Source: Vagococcus fluvialis bH819 (GTDB lineage: Bacteria; Bacillota; Bacilli; Lactobacillales; Vagococcaceae). From it: a stretch of DNA of 64,000 nt. The notes beneath the pieces are model-generated. The model worked only from the letters and a program-made list of their open reading frames with translations, ran no database searches and was not told the origin of the DNA. Position 1 is the first letter of the stretch. Each line of letters begins with the position of its first letter. Below are positions 34,960 through 43,213 of the stretch, piece by piece. The stretch lies in assembly GCF_900163795.1 (NCBI RefSeq), contig NZ_FWFD01000015.1, forward strand, positions 558,001-622,000, given 5' to 3'. A program made the translations under genes and the position numbers.

Positions 34960-35610
34960 GTGAGTAGAAAAGATAATGATAAAGATGAATTAAACGAAAA
35001 AGAACCTTGGGATCAACCCATATATGAGGGTCAAGATGAAAAAGAAGAAATAGAAGATGATGGTAATTCAAGAACAGACAGAAGAGTTCAAGAAGAAGGC
35101 AAAAATTGGTATGTCATTATACTAGTTGTGTTATTATTCTTAATTGTGTTAGTTCCTGTATCAGCTATTTTGTATTTTAATATGAACACTAAAATGAACG
35201 AAGGCAAGACTGCGAAAAGTTCAGTTGTTATCGAAGATAGTTCTAAAGTAGCTAAAAAATCTTCAGAAACAAAAGAAAAAACATCAAGTAGTTCGACAAG
35301 TTCAAGTACATCAAGTAGTACATCTTCAACTAGTGGATCAAGTTCTTCTTCATCAAAAGAATTTGCTGATGTAGAAGTATCACCAGGCGAGGCACAAAAC
35401 AATCAAAATAATGCTGGAAATGCTCAAGATACAAATAACCAACAACAAGTAGCTGGAGGAAGTTCTGTATCTTATGGTGATAGTGATGCCAATAGAAGTA
35501 TTTGGAAGATATCTCAAACATATGGTATTGATGAAAGTGTTATTTATCAATTAAATCCAGGATTAGATATACAAAATATTCAACCAGGTCAACAAATTAG
35601 AATTAAATAA
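34960..35610 (+). CDS. LysM-domain membrane-anchored protein (YpbE-like)
   Basis: 216 residues: an acidic cytoplasmic N-terminus (1-46), one membrane segment (~48-70, 'WYVIILVVLLFLIVLVPVSA'), a serine-rich linker (~85-125) with strong low complexity, an Asn/Gln stretch and a C-terminal LysM ('IWKISQTYGIDESVIYQLNP' to 'QPGQQIRIK'). LysM binds peptidoglycan, so the protein should span from membrane to wall. GTG start 34960 with GAGGAGG upstream. Bacillus ypbE holds the same place after recQ. Confidence 0.88.
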   Translation: MSRKDNDKDELNEKEPWDQPIYEGQDEKEEIEDDGNSRTDRRVQEEGKNWYVIILVVLLFLIVLVPVSAILYFNMNTKMNEGKTAKSSVVIEDSSKVAKKSSETKEKTSSSSTSSSTSSSTSSTSGSSSSSSKEFADVEVSPGEAQNNQNNAGNAQDTNNQQQVAGGSSVSYGDSDANRSIWKISQTYGIDESVIYQLNPGLDIQNIQPGQQIRIK

Positions 35611-35666
35611 AATTAAGAGTCAAAAGTCTTGTGAATCTCTTGACTACAAATATTATTGTTAAAATA

Positions 35667-35700
35667 AAAAGAGGCAGACAGTTGAGTCAGCCTCTTTTAA
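35667..35700 (+). terminator. Terminator after the LysM gene
   Basis: AAAAGAGGC / GCCTCTTTT hairpin extended by GAC/GTC, with a T-rich tail. Confidence 0.85.
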
Positions 35701-35724
35701 TTTATAAAGTAAAGGTGTAAACAA

Positions 35725-36396
35725 ATGAAAAAAAGTATTCAAATAGCAATTGACGGACCAGCTTCAGCTGGAAAAAGTACTGTCGCAAAAATTTTGGCAA
35801 AAAAAAGAGGCTTCATTTATTGTGATACTGGTGCGATGTATCGCGCTCTAACACTGGCAGCTCTCGAAAATAAAGTTGATTTAGATTCAGAGAAAGAATT
35901 ATCAGAGTTATTATCTAGAATTGTAATTGACTTTAAGCAAAAAAATGACGGTCAGCATGTTTACCTGAATCAAAAAGATGTAACTAACGAAATTAGAGTG
36001 AATGAAGTTACAAATGCTGTATCTAAAGTTTCTGCATATAAAACAATTAGAGAAGAAATGGTTAATAGGCAACAGGAAATTACATCATCGAATAGTATTG
36101 TTATGGATGGTCGTGATATCGGAACGGTCGTTTTACCAAATGCTGATTTAAAGATGTTTCTTGTGGCTAGCGTTGAGGAACGTGCAGAAAGACGTTATAA
36201 AGAGAATCTTTCAAAAGGAATTAAAACAGATTTTGAGATTTTAAAAAAGGAAATTGCCGATAGGGATCATTATGACTCGAATCGAAAAAATTCACCATTA
36301 GTCCAAGCACAAGATGCCATTTTAGTAGATACTTCAGGATTAACAATTCAAGAAGTGGTTCAAGAAATAGAAAAAGAGATGAAAACATTTTTATAA
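35725..36396 (+). CDS. cmk: Cytidylate kinase
   Basis: 223-residue enzyme phosphorylating CMP and dCMP. P-loop '[16 protein letters not shown]' at the N-terminus, '[15 protein letters not shown]', '[14 protein letters not shown]' and '[13 protein letters not shown]' are the expected nucleotide-binding segments. It is followed by the S1-domain gene, an order conserved from Bacillus to E. coli (cmk-rpsA). Confidence 0.95.
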   Translation: MKKSIQIAIDGPASAGKSTVAKILAKKRGFIYCDTGAMYRALTLAALENKVDLDSEKELSELLSRIVIDFKQKNDGQHVYLNQKDVTNEIRVNEVTNAVSKVSAYKTIREEMVNRQQEITSSNSIVMDGRDIGTVVLPNADLKMFLVASVEERAERRYKENLSKGIKTDFEILKKEIADRDHYDSNRKNSPLVQAQDAILVDTSGLTIQEVVQEIEKEMKTFL

Positions 36397-36408
36397 TAGA
36401 TAAAAAGA

Positions 36409-36438
36409 ACATTTTACCCTAGTAAAGTGTTTTTATTT
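36409..36438 (+). terminator. Possible weak terminator after cmk
   Basis: ACATTTTA / TAAAGTGT hairpin with one mismatch and a 6-base loop, followed by TTTTATTTT. Some readthrough is likely. Confidence 0.5.
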
Positions 36439-36497
36439 TAGGTAGAATAGTAGTATACAATGAATGTTGTACTATTGTTGTTGAGGAGGATGGGAAA

Positions 36498-37673
36498 ATG
36501 ACAGAACAAACGAATGAAACAATGTTAAACGCTATGGCAAGTGTACAAGAAGTAAAAGTTGGAGACTTGGTGAAAGGGGAAATTCTTTCAGTCGATGATA
36601 ACAAACAAGCAATTGTTGGAATTATTGGCGCAGGTGTGGAAGGTGTTATTCCGTTAAAAGAACTATCTACATTAGCGGTTGATGATGTAACTGATGTGGT
36701 CAATATTGGTGATATTATTGATTTAGTCGTTATTTCAGAAATTGGAAAAGACAAAGAGAATGGTAGTTATTTGCTATCAAAACGACGTGTCGATGCTAAA
36801 AAAGTTTGGGAAGATATTGAAGAAGCTTTTAAAGAAGGTCGAACAATCGAAGCCCCAGTAACAGATGTTGTTAGAGGAGGCTTAGTTGTTGATGCAGGTG
36901 TTCGTGGTTTTGTTCCTGCGTCAATGGTAGAAGATCATTTTGTATCTGATTTTTCAGACTATAAAGGAAAAGTATTAGCTTATAAAATAATTGAGATAGA
37001 ACCTTCAGAAAACCGTTTGATTCTTTCTCATCGAGCAATAGTTGAACTAGAAAAAGAATCAGCTAAAAAAGAATTGTTAAGTAAAATACTTGCTGGTGAT
37101 ATTATTACAGGGAAAGTAGCACGTCTAACTAATTTTGGTGCATTTATTGACTTAGGTGGCGTAGACGGATTAGTACATGTATCTGAGATTTCTTATACTC
37201 ATGTAGATAAACCAGAAGATGTGCTGTCTGTTGGAGATGAAGTGAAAGTAAAAGTATTGAGTATCGATCCTGAAAAAGATCGCATTTCTTTATCTATAAA
37301 AGAGACACAAGCTGGTCCTTGGGAAAATGTAAGTGAACGTGCTTCTGTTAATAGCATTCTTGAGGGAACTGTTAATCGCTTAACTTCATTCGGAGCTTTT
37401 GTTGAAGTTTTACCAGGTGTAGAAGGTTTAGTGCATATTTCTCAAATTTCACATAAACATATAGCAACGCCTCACGAGGCTCTAGAAGAAGGCCAAAAAG
37501 TAACTGTTAAAGTACTAGATGTAAGTGAAGATAATAAACGGATTGGTTTAAGTATAAAAGCTTTAGATGAAAAAGAAGAAGAACTTGTTGAGGAAACATA
37601 CGTCATGCCAGAAGAATCTACAGGATTTACATTAGGTGATGTTATTGGACAAGATTTAACTGAAAATAAATAA
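36498..37673 (+). CDS. rpsA: S1 RNA-binding domain protein (ribosomal protein S1 homologue)
   Basis: 391 residues with four S1 repeats: ~20-88 ('GDLVKGEILSVDDNKQAIVG'), ~107-170, ~193-260 ('GKVARLTNFGAFIDLGGVDG') and ~278-345 ('GTVNRLTSFGAFVEVLPGVE'). Firmicute homologues have four rather than the six repeats of E. coli S1 and are only loosely ribosome-bound. The acidic C-terminal tail is usual. GAGGAGG eleven bases before the ATG. Confidence 0.92.
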   Translation: MTEQTNETMLNAMASVQEVKVGDLVKGEILSVDDNKQAIVGIIGAGVEGVIPLKELSTLAVDDVTDVVNIGDIIDLVVISEIGKDKENGSYLLSKRRVDAKKVWEDIEEAFKEGRTIEAPVTDVVRGGLVVDAGVRGFVPASMVEDHFVSDFSDYKGKVLAYKIIEIEPSENRLILSHRAIVELEKESAKKELLSKILAGDIITGKVARLTNFGAFIDLGGVDGLVHVSEISYTHVDKPEDVLSVGDEVKVKVLSIDPEKDRISLSIKETQAGPWENVSERASVNSILEGTVNRLTSFGAFVEVLPGVEGLVHISQISHKHIATPHEALEEGQKVTVKVLDVSEDNKRIGLSIKALDEKEEELVEETYVMPEESTGFTLGDVIGQDLTENK

Positions 37674-37680
37674 AAGACTG

Positions 37681-37722
37681 AAGAGGGTGACTTAAATAGT
37701 AGTCATCCTCTTTGTTTTTTGA
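37681..37722 (+). terminator. Terminator after rpsA
   Basis: AAGAGGGTGAC / GTCATCCTCTT hairpin (one mismatch) followed by TGTTTTTT. Confidence 0.9.
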
Positions 37723-37861
37723 ACGTCTTTGTTTGTATGAAAATAAAAAGCAATGTATGTTATTTTGAAATATTTTTAATGTTTTACTTGCAAGGAAAGA
37801 CGCTATCGGATAAACTTTATAAGGATGAATTATAATGTAAAGAATATAGGAGGTGGCCAAT

Positions 37862-39172
37862 ATGGCAAACCCAACATTAGCAATCGTAGGAAGACCTAAC
37901 GTAGGTAAATCAACATTATTTAACCGTATAGCTGGAGAAAGAATATCAATCGTTGAAGACATTCCAGGAGTGACTAGAGATCGTATTTATGCTCACGGAG
38001 ATTGGCTAGGTCGAGAGTTTAGTATTATAGATACAGGTGGTATCGAGATGAGTGATGAACCTTTTATGGATCAAATCAAACATCAAGCAGAGATTGCCAT
38101 TGAAGAAGCAGATGTTATTATGCTAGTAGTAAGTGGCCGAGAAGGTATAACTGATGCGGATGAATATGTTTCAAGAATTTTATATAGAAGTGATAAGCCA
38201 GTTGTTTTAGTGGTTAATAAAGTAGATAATCCCGAGATGAGAAATGATATATTTGAGTTTTACTCACTAGGTCTTGGTGACCCTATTCCTGTTTCTGGTA
38301 GTCATGGTATCGGATTAGGAGATGCTTTAGACAAAGTATGTGAGCACTTAAAAATGGTTCCAGAAGCTGAGGCAGATGATACTATTCGTTTTAGTTTGAT
38401 TGGTCGCCCTAATGTCGGTAAATCATCATTAATCAATGCCATTCTTGGTGAAGAACGTGTGATTGTTTCTGACATAGCTGGAACAACAAGAGATGCAATT
38501 GATACTTCGTTTGTCTCACCAGAAGGCCAAAAATTTGAAATGATTGATACAGCGGGTATGCGTAAAAAAGGAAAAGTTTATGAAAGCACTGAAAAATACA
38601 GTGTTATGCGAGCAATGCGTGCTATTGACCGTTCTGATGTTGCTTTAGTGGTGTTAAATGCAGAAGAAGGTATTCGGGAATATGACAAGCGTATTGCAGG
38701 TTTTGCTCATGAAGCTGGCAAAGCTATCATCATTGTCGTGAATAAATGGGATACATTAGATAAAGATAATCATACAATGAAAAAATTTGAAGAAGATATT
38801 AGAACAGAATTTAAATATTTAGACTATGCTCCAATTGCATATGTATCTGCGAAAACTAAACAAAGATTACACACATTACCAGAAATGATTGAGAGAGTGA
38901 GTCAGAACCAAACACTTAGAATTCCATCTTCAGTGTTAAACGATGTCATTATGGATGCAGTAGCGATTAATCCAACGCCTACAGATAAAGGAAAAAGATT
39001 AAAAATATTCTACGCTACTCAAGTGGCTATTAAACCACCTACTTTTGTTGTTTTTGTAAACGAAGAAGAGTTAATGCATTTTTCATATTCTAGATTTTTA
39101 GAGAATCAAATACGTAAAGCTTTTGAATTTGAAGGCACTCCAATTCGAGTAATTTCAAGACGTAGAAAATAA
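37862..39172 (+). CDS. der: Ribosome assembly GTPase Der
   Basis: 436-residue GTPase with two G domains and a C-terminal KH-like domain, essential for 50S subunit assembly. First domain: '[13 protein letters not shown]', 'DTGG', 'NKVD'. Second domain: '[14 protein letters not shown]', 'DTAGMR', 'NKWD'. The KH-like end has '[14 protein letters not shown]'. The start is ATG 37862; AGGAGGTGGCC just upstream is the binding site, so the GTG at 37853 is not used. A TATAAT lies at 37831-37836. Confidence 0.96.
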   Translation: MANPTLAIVGRPNVGKSTLFNRIAGERISIVEDIPGVTRDRIYAHGDWLGREFSIIDTGGIEMSDEPFMDQIKHQAEIAIEEADVIMLVVSGREGITDADEYVSRILYRSDKPVVLVVNKVDNPEMRNDIFEFYSLGLGDPIPVSGSHGIGLGDALDKVCEHLKMVPEAEADDTIRFSLIGRPNVGKSSLINAILGEERVIVSDIAGTTRDAIDTSFVSPEGQKFEMIDTAGMRKKGKVYESTEKYSVMRAMRAIDRSDVALVVLNAEEGIREYDKRIAGFAHEAGKAIIIVVNKWDTLDKDNHTMKKFEEDIRTEFKYLDYAPIAYVSAKTKQRLHTLPEMIERVSQNQTLRIPSSVLNDVIMDAVAINPTPTDKGKRLKIFYATQVAIKPPTFVVFVNEEELMHFSYSRFLENQIRKAFEFEGTPIRVISRRRK

Positions 39173-39408
39173 AAAAGGCATTTTAGCATAGTTATATTTT
39201 ATTTTCAACTTTAATTAATCGAATGTAAAAAAAAAGTGTTAATACGGCTAAAAGCATTGCTATCACTTGATTCTTATGGTATCTTTGTTTAAGAAATATT
39301 ATTTTGAATATTTCAAACTGTCATTTTTGGACCACTCAAAAATGATTGCCTAAAATATGATGTTCAAATTAACCATCAATTTCCTTTATAAGGAGGTGAA
39401 ATAGAAAC

Positions 39409-39684
39409 ATGGCTAACAAAGCAGAATTAATCGAAAAAGTTGCAGAAGCAACTGGTTTAACTAAAAAAGACGCAACTTCATCAGTAGATGCAGTATTTGC
39501 TTCAGTTCAAGAATTTTTAGCAGAAGGCGAAAAAGTTCAATTAATCGGTTTTGGTAACTTCGAAGTACGTGAAAGAGCTGCCCGTAAAGGACGCAACCCA
39601 CAAACAGGTGAAGAAATCCAAATCGCAGCAAGTAAAGTTCCTGCATTCAAACCAGGTAAAGCTTTAAAAGACGCTGTAAAATAG
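39409..39684 (+). CDS. hup: DNA-binding protein HU
   Basis: 91-residue nucleoid protein that bends and compacts DNA as a dimer. The family pattern is complete: '[20 protein letters not shown]', beta-arm '[20 protein letters not shown]' with the intercalating Pro in 'RNPQTG', and '[15 protein letters not shown]'. A perfect AAGGAGGTGA binding site and frequent codon types like those of pyk suggest strong expression. It follows der as in Bacillus. Confidence 0.96.
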   Translation: MANKAELIEKVAEATGLTKKDATSSVDAVFASVQEFLAEGEKVQLIGFGNFEVRERAARKGRNPQTGEEIQIAASKVPAFKPGKALKDAVK

Positions 39685-39687
39685 TTT

Positions 39688-39729
39688 AGACAAAAAAACC
39701 CTTGTATATCAAGGGTTTTTTGTTTGTCT
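39688..39729 (+). terminator. Terminator after hup
   Basis: AGACAAAAAAACCCTTG / CAAGGGTTTTTTGTTTGTCT long hairpin with a 5-base loop. Confidence 0.93.
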
Positions 39730-39806
39730 AAGTAAAATTAAACTCAAAAGGGGCAAGGAGTAGCCAAAAAAATATTTAACTTTTTCCTTTTACTCAATTA
39801 ACTGTT

Positions 39807-39841
39807 CAAAAAAAGATACTGACTTTTTTAGTCAATATCTT
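39807..39841 (-). terminator. Terminator after motB
   Basis: On the minus strand AAGATATTGACT / AGTCAGTATCTT (one mismatch) with a 5-base loop, followed by a T run. It touches the motB stop codon. Confidence 0.88.
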
Positions 39842-40607
39842 ATCTTTTATCTTTTTTTATAATAAAAATTTCTACACGTCTATTGCTTGCACGATTTTCA
39901 TCGTTATTATTAGGTACTTTTGGTTTAAATTCACCATAAGCTTGCACAGAAATTCGATCCTCACTAGTAGCCTGATGTTTCACAAGAAGTTTCATAACAG
40001 TCATAGCACGTGCAGAACTAAGTTCCCAATTTGAAGGGAATTCTGTCGTATTACTGGGAACATTATCAGTGTATCCTGCAACAATTAAATCGTTATCCAA
40101 ATCTTTTAAAGAATCAGCTACTTTTTTTACGATATCTTCTACATCACCAGTAATGTCTGCACTTCCTGATGAAAATAAAAGACCACTTTTTATAGCAATT
40201 CGTAAACCGTCTTGTTCTAGATCAACATCAATATCTTCAGCATGGCCTGCTTTTGATAGTTCATCTTTAATAGAGTCACCAGCAGCTTGCATTTTTTTTT
40301 CTTCTTGAGATTTTTCTGGTTTCTCTACCACCTTTGTTTTTTCACTCTTTTTACTTTTTTTATTTTCCTTTGAATCAGAAGGTGTCTTTTTTTGTTGTCC
40401 AGGTAAGATACCATTGTCGCTGCCATTATTTTTTCCAGATAGGATGACGCTAAATTCATTACTTAATTCATCTAGTTTTCCATCATCAGTTTTTGCCATG
40501 GCAAACATGACGATGAAAAGTGCTAACAGCAATGTTAACATATCTGAGTATGGTAACAACCAACCCTCATCTGCATGTTCTTCATGCTTTTTAGGTCTTT
40601 TTTTCAT
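39840..40607 (-). CDS. motB: Flagellar stator protein MotB
   Basis: 255-residue stator subunit anchoring the motor to peptidoglycan. N-terminal cytoplasmic basic stretch, one membrane segment (~18-38) carrying the proton-binding Asp22 ('LLPYSDMLTLLLALF'), a charged linker rich in Lys/Ser/Glu, and a C-terminal OmpA-like domain ('VAGYTDNVPSNTTEFPSNW', 'YGEFKPKVPNNND', 'NRRVEIFI'). It follows motA by 34 bases on the minus strand. Whether it moves H+ or Na+ is not decided by sequence alone. Confidence 0.95.
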   Translation of the reverse strand: MKKRPKKHEEHADEGWLLPYSDMLTLLLALFIVMFAMAKTDDGKLDELSNEFSVILSGKNNGSDNGILPGQQKKTPSDSKENKKSKKSEKTKVVEKPEKSQEEKKMQAAGDSIKDELSKAGHAEDIDVDLEQDGLRIAIKSGLLFSSGSADITGDVEDIVKKVADSLKDLDNDLIVAGYTDNVPSNTTEFPSNWELSSARAMTVMKLLVKHQATSEDRISVQAYGEFKPKVPNNNDENRASNRRVEIFIIKKDKR

Positions 40608-40641
40608 GCCAATGTAACCCTACTTTCTTTAGAATTAGTAA

Positions 40642-41409
40642 TTAATCTGTTTTTAATTTTTCATTAGGATCAAGCATACCGTTAAGTTTTCTTTCGATTG
40701 TATTGGGATTGTGACCAGCTTGAATAGCCAAAACGCCTTCTAAAACAATCAACATATTTTTTACTTCCTCTTCTGACTTTCTAGTTAAGCGAGAATAAAA
40801 AGGAATAAACATAACATAACCAAAAAATATTCCATAGAGAGTAGCTACAAAAGCAGCAGATATCATATGTCCCAATGCGTCAACATCATTTAAATCGCCA
40901 AGCGCACCTATAAGTCCAATTACCGCTCCTAAAACACCTAAAGTTGGTGAGGACGAACCCGCGGCCTTAAACATAGAAGCTCCCACACGATGTCTGTCTT
41001 CTAAAGCAGAAATTTCATTATTTAGAATTTCTTCAATTTGTTCCACATTGACTCCATCAACCACCATTTGCATGCCATTCTTTAAAAAAGGATCTTCTAA
41101 ACTATCGACAGTACTTTCAAGTGCCAATATCCCTTCCTGTCTAGCTTTTTGAGCAAGAGACATAATAACTTCAACTAAGTCTTTTGAAGAAGTTGTTTTT
41201 TTGTTTTTAAAAAGTACACCTAAAATTTTGGGCAGTCGTTTAATATCTTCTCTAGGAAAAGAATTAACTAATGCAGCTAAAGTTCCAACACCGATAATAA
41301 TAATTGCAGCTGGATTTAGAAGTACTAGAGCATCGGCACCTTTCACAATCATCCCGACAACAACAGATAAAACGCCCGCTATAACACCTAGTAATAAAAA
41401 AATGTCCAT
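40642..41409 (-). CDS. motA: Flagellar stator protein MotA
   Basis: 255-residue stator subunit with four membrane segments: two near the N-terminus ('DIFLLLGVIAGVLSVVVGMI' and 'LVLLNPAAIIIIGVGTLAAL') and two near 150-200 ('SPTLGVLGAVIGLIGAL', 'VATLYGIFFGYVMFIPFY'). A cytoplasmic loop between them touches FliG. It starts at ATG 41409 with AGGTGA upstream. A sigma-28 type promoter lies about 110 bases upstream, so motAB is a separate late unit divergent from the main flagellar operon. Confidence 0.95.
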   Translation of the reverse strand: MDIFLLLGVIAGVLSVVVGMIVKGADALVLLNPAAIIIIGVGTLAALVNSFPREDIKRLPKILGVLFKNKKTTSSKDLVEVIMSLAQKARQEGILALESTVDSLEDPFLKNGMQMVVDGVNVEQIEEILNNEISALEDRHRVGASMFKAAGSSSPTLGVLGAVIGLIGALGDLNDVDALGHMISAAFVATLYGIFFGYVMFIPFYSRLTRKSEEEVKNMLIVLEGVLAIQAGHNPNTIERKLNGMLDPNEKLKTD

Positions 41410-41518
41410 ATTTATTCACCTAACCTTATTTTTCGTTTGTTTTTTTATTTATCTAGATATAATAAGGTGAAATTAATCACATATTTTTTCTAACTATAAA
41501 AAAACACTACATTTATTT

Positions 41519-41545
41519 ATATCGGATAGTTTTAAAAAAAATTAA
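41519..41545 (-). promoter_or_regulatory. Sigma-28 (FliA) type promoter of motAB
   Basis: On the minus strand CCGATAT (41519-41525), preceded after 15 bases by TAAT (41541-41544), close to the sigma-28 consensus TAAA-N15-CCGATAT. The start would be ~100 bases before motA. The sigma factor gene fliA lies in the same window. Confidence 0.7.
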
Positions 41546-41775
41546 GAGATTAATCATGAAAAAAAAATGAGAAAAAAATATTTATTTTTCATCTATTTTT
41601 TTATTGTAATTATCCAGTAAATAAATTATAGTGAAGAAGTTATTTAAATAAATATAGGGATAAAGAACAATCGTATTCAACAAAAATAGTATATTCCGAT
41701 TTTAATAATAAATAAAAATAATTATTAATTTTTTTGTTTTGTTGTTATTTTCAATTAACCGACCATTTATTGAAT

Positions 41776-41794
41776 ATCGTGGATATAACACGAT
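41776..41794. repeat. Inverted repeat ATCGTG-N7-CACGAT
   Basis: Six-base perfect arms with a 7-base spacer, in otherwise AT-only sequence ~200 bases before flgB. It may be a regulator site; its small size allows chance. Confidence 0.35.
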
Positions 41795-41900
41795 TATTAA
41801 ACATATTAACAGTTACTTGTTTTTTTGTTTGTTCTAAATTAAATAAAAAATTATATTATATTTAAAAAAATGTTATTTTTATTGAAAATTTGATAAACAG

Positions 41901-41936
41901 AATATATTGTTAATATAACAATATATTTTGTACTAT
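41901..41936 (+). promoter_or_regulatory. 27-base operator-like dyad and promoter of the flagellar operon
   Basis: AATATATTGTTA-ATA-TAACAATATATT is a perfect dyad (41901-41927). It contains a TTGTTA -35-like box (41907-41912), and after 18 bases comes TACTAT (41931-41936) as a -10. The dyad would thus cover the -35 and spacer of the flgB promoter, about 60 bases before the start codon. Confidence 0.5.
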
Positions 41937-41988
41937 ATTAAAAGATACTAGTATTGTTGATAATTTAAAAATAAAAAGGAGGATACAT

Positions 41989-42378
41989 ATGACATTTCAA
42001 AGTGTAGAATTTTTAAATCAAGCAATGAATGCTTCTGATTTAAGACAAAAAACCATATCCAATAATATTGCTAATATCAATACGCCAGGATATAAAGTTG
42101 AACGAGTTTTATTTGAAGAGAAATTAAGAAAAGCTACAAATACTAACGAGTTAGCATTAAGACAAACTAATGAAAGACATATACCATTAGGTAACAATTT
42201 TAGTGATTTTGAACCTGAATTAGCAAGAAAAAATGACACTTCAGTTAAAGATAACGGAAACAATGTTGATTTAGAATATGAAATGAGTGAAAAAGCTGTA
42301 AATGAGTTGTACTATAGCACATTACAGCGTCAAGTTAATCATGAACTATCACAGCTAAACTATGTAATTAATCACTAA
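41989..42378 (+). CDS. flgB: Flagellar proximal rod protein FlgB
   Basis: 129-residue rod subunit. N-terminal helix with 'FLNQAMNASDLRQKTISNNI' and the rod/hook mark 'NIANINTPGYKVERV'; C-terminal 'NNVDLEYEMSEKAVNELYYS'. First gene of the long flagellar operon, with AAAAAGGAGG upstream of the ATG. Exported by the flagellar type III system, so no signal peptide. Confidence 0.95.
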   Translation: MTFQSVEFLNQAMNASDLRQKTISNNIANINTPGYKVERVLFEEKLRKATNTNELALRQTNERHIPLGNNFSDFEPELARKNDTSVKDNGNNVDLEYEMSEKAVNELYYSTLQRQVNHELSQLNYVINH

Positions 42379-42417
42379 TTAAGTGAATATTTAATTTCAA
42401 AAATGGAGGGATAAAAA

Positions 42418-42837
42418 ATGGGAGTTTTTGACTCGTTTAATATTAATACAAGTGGTTTAACATTAGAACGTATGAAATTAGATACCATTTCAACTAATAT
42501 TGCAAATGTTAATACAACTAGAACAGAAGAAGGTGGTCCGTATAAACGAAAAACGGTCACATTTCAAGAAAGTTTGAATAGAGAAACTAATAATAGCAAC
42601 TATAAAAGTTTTGGTGTAAAAACAACTGGTATTAGACAAGATGAAGAAGTTAGAACTATTTATCAACCGGATCATCCAGATGCTGATGACCGAGGATACT
42701 TAGAAATACCAAATGTCAATTTGAGTGATGAAATGCTAAATATGATGAATACATTAAGGACATATGAAGCTAACGCAACTGCGTTTGAATCAAGTAAAAA
42801 CTTAATGAAAAAAGCTTTGGAAATTTCTAAGGATTAA
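42418..42837 (+). CDS. flgC: Flagellar proximal rod protein FlgC
   Basis: 139-residue rod subunit with 'INTSGLTLERMKLDTISTNI' plus 'NIANVNTTRTEEGGPYKRK' and the C-terminal 'EMLNMMNTLRTYEANATAF'. It follows flgB by 39 bases with GGAGGG before the ATG. Confidence 0.95.
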   Translation: MGVFDSFNINTSGLTLERMKLDTISTNIANVNTTRTEEGGPYKRKTVTFQESLNRETNNSNYKSFGVKTTGIRQDEEVRTIYQPDHPDADDRGYLEIPNVNLSDEMLNMMNTLRTYEANATAFESSKNLMKKALEISKD

Positions 42838-42863
42838 ATAAAAATAAAAAAAGGAGTACTTAA

Positions 42864-43184
42864 ATGAATGTCATAAAAAATAATTATAATGAAATATCAC
42901 AATATCAAAATCAATTAAAAGATGTCATGCTTCCTAATGAAAATAAAGTAGATTTAAGCAATCAACCAGAATTTGAAAATTTTCTTAGTAAAGCCATTGA
43001 TAGTGTAGATGACCAAGTAGCTAAAAGTAGTGATAATATTCCCAAATTAATTTCTGGGGATTTAGATAATATTCATACGGCAATGATTGATATGAATAAA
43101 TCACAGCTTGTTCTCCAAACTGCTGTTCAAGTTAGAAATAAATGTGTTGAAGCATATAATGATGTAAAAAATATGCAATTTTAA
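42864..43184 (+). CDS. fliE: MS ring-rod junction protein FliE
   Basis: 106-residue small protein joining the FliF ring to the rod. The C-terminal half carries the family pattern ('FENFLSKAIDSVDDQVAKSS', 'GDLDNIHTAMIDMNKSQLV', 'VQVRNKCVEAYNDVKNMQF'). AAAGGAG precedes the ATG; position between flgC and fliF is standard. Confidence 0.92.
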   Translation: MNVIKNNYNEISQYQNQLKDVMLPNENKVDLSNQPEFENFLSKAIDSVDDQVAKSSDNIPKLISGDLDNIHTAMIDMNKSQLVLQTAVQVRNKCVEAYNDVKNMQF

Positions 43185-43213
43185 TTGAATGGTGAAGGGA
43201 AATGGTTTAGTAC

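Larger units (their letters stand above)
41410..41988. other. AT-rich flagellar control region between motA and flgB
   Basis: 579 bases without a supported gene. It holds, from left to right, the motAB leader, a sigma-28 promoter on the minus strand, a short inverted repeat at 41776-41794 and a perfect 27-base dyad at 41901-41927 over a probable sigma-A promoter for the flagellar operon. The rest is A/T tracts with no clear signal. Confidence 0.7.

Noticed and set aside
35280-35350. Serine codon repeats as a sequence repeat or phase-variable tract
   Set aside because: The tract uses mixed serine codons and lies in the flexible linker of a LysM protein; no uniform repeat unit.
41681-41705. 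A second sigma-28 site (CCGATTT) facing flgB
   Set aside because: No TAAA-like -35 at the right distance and the -10 departs from the consensus.
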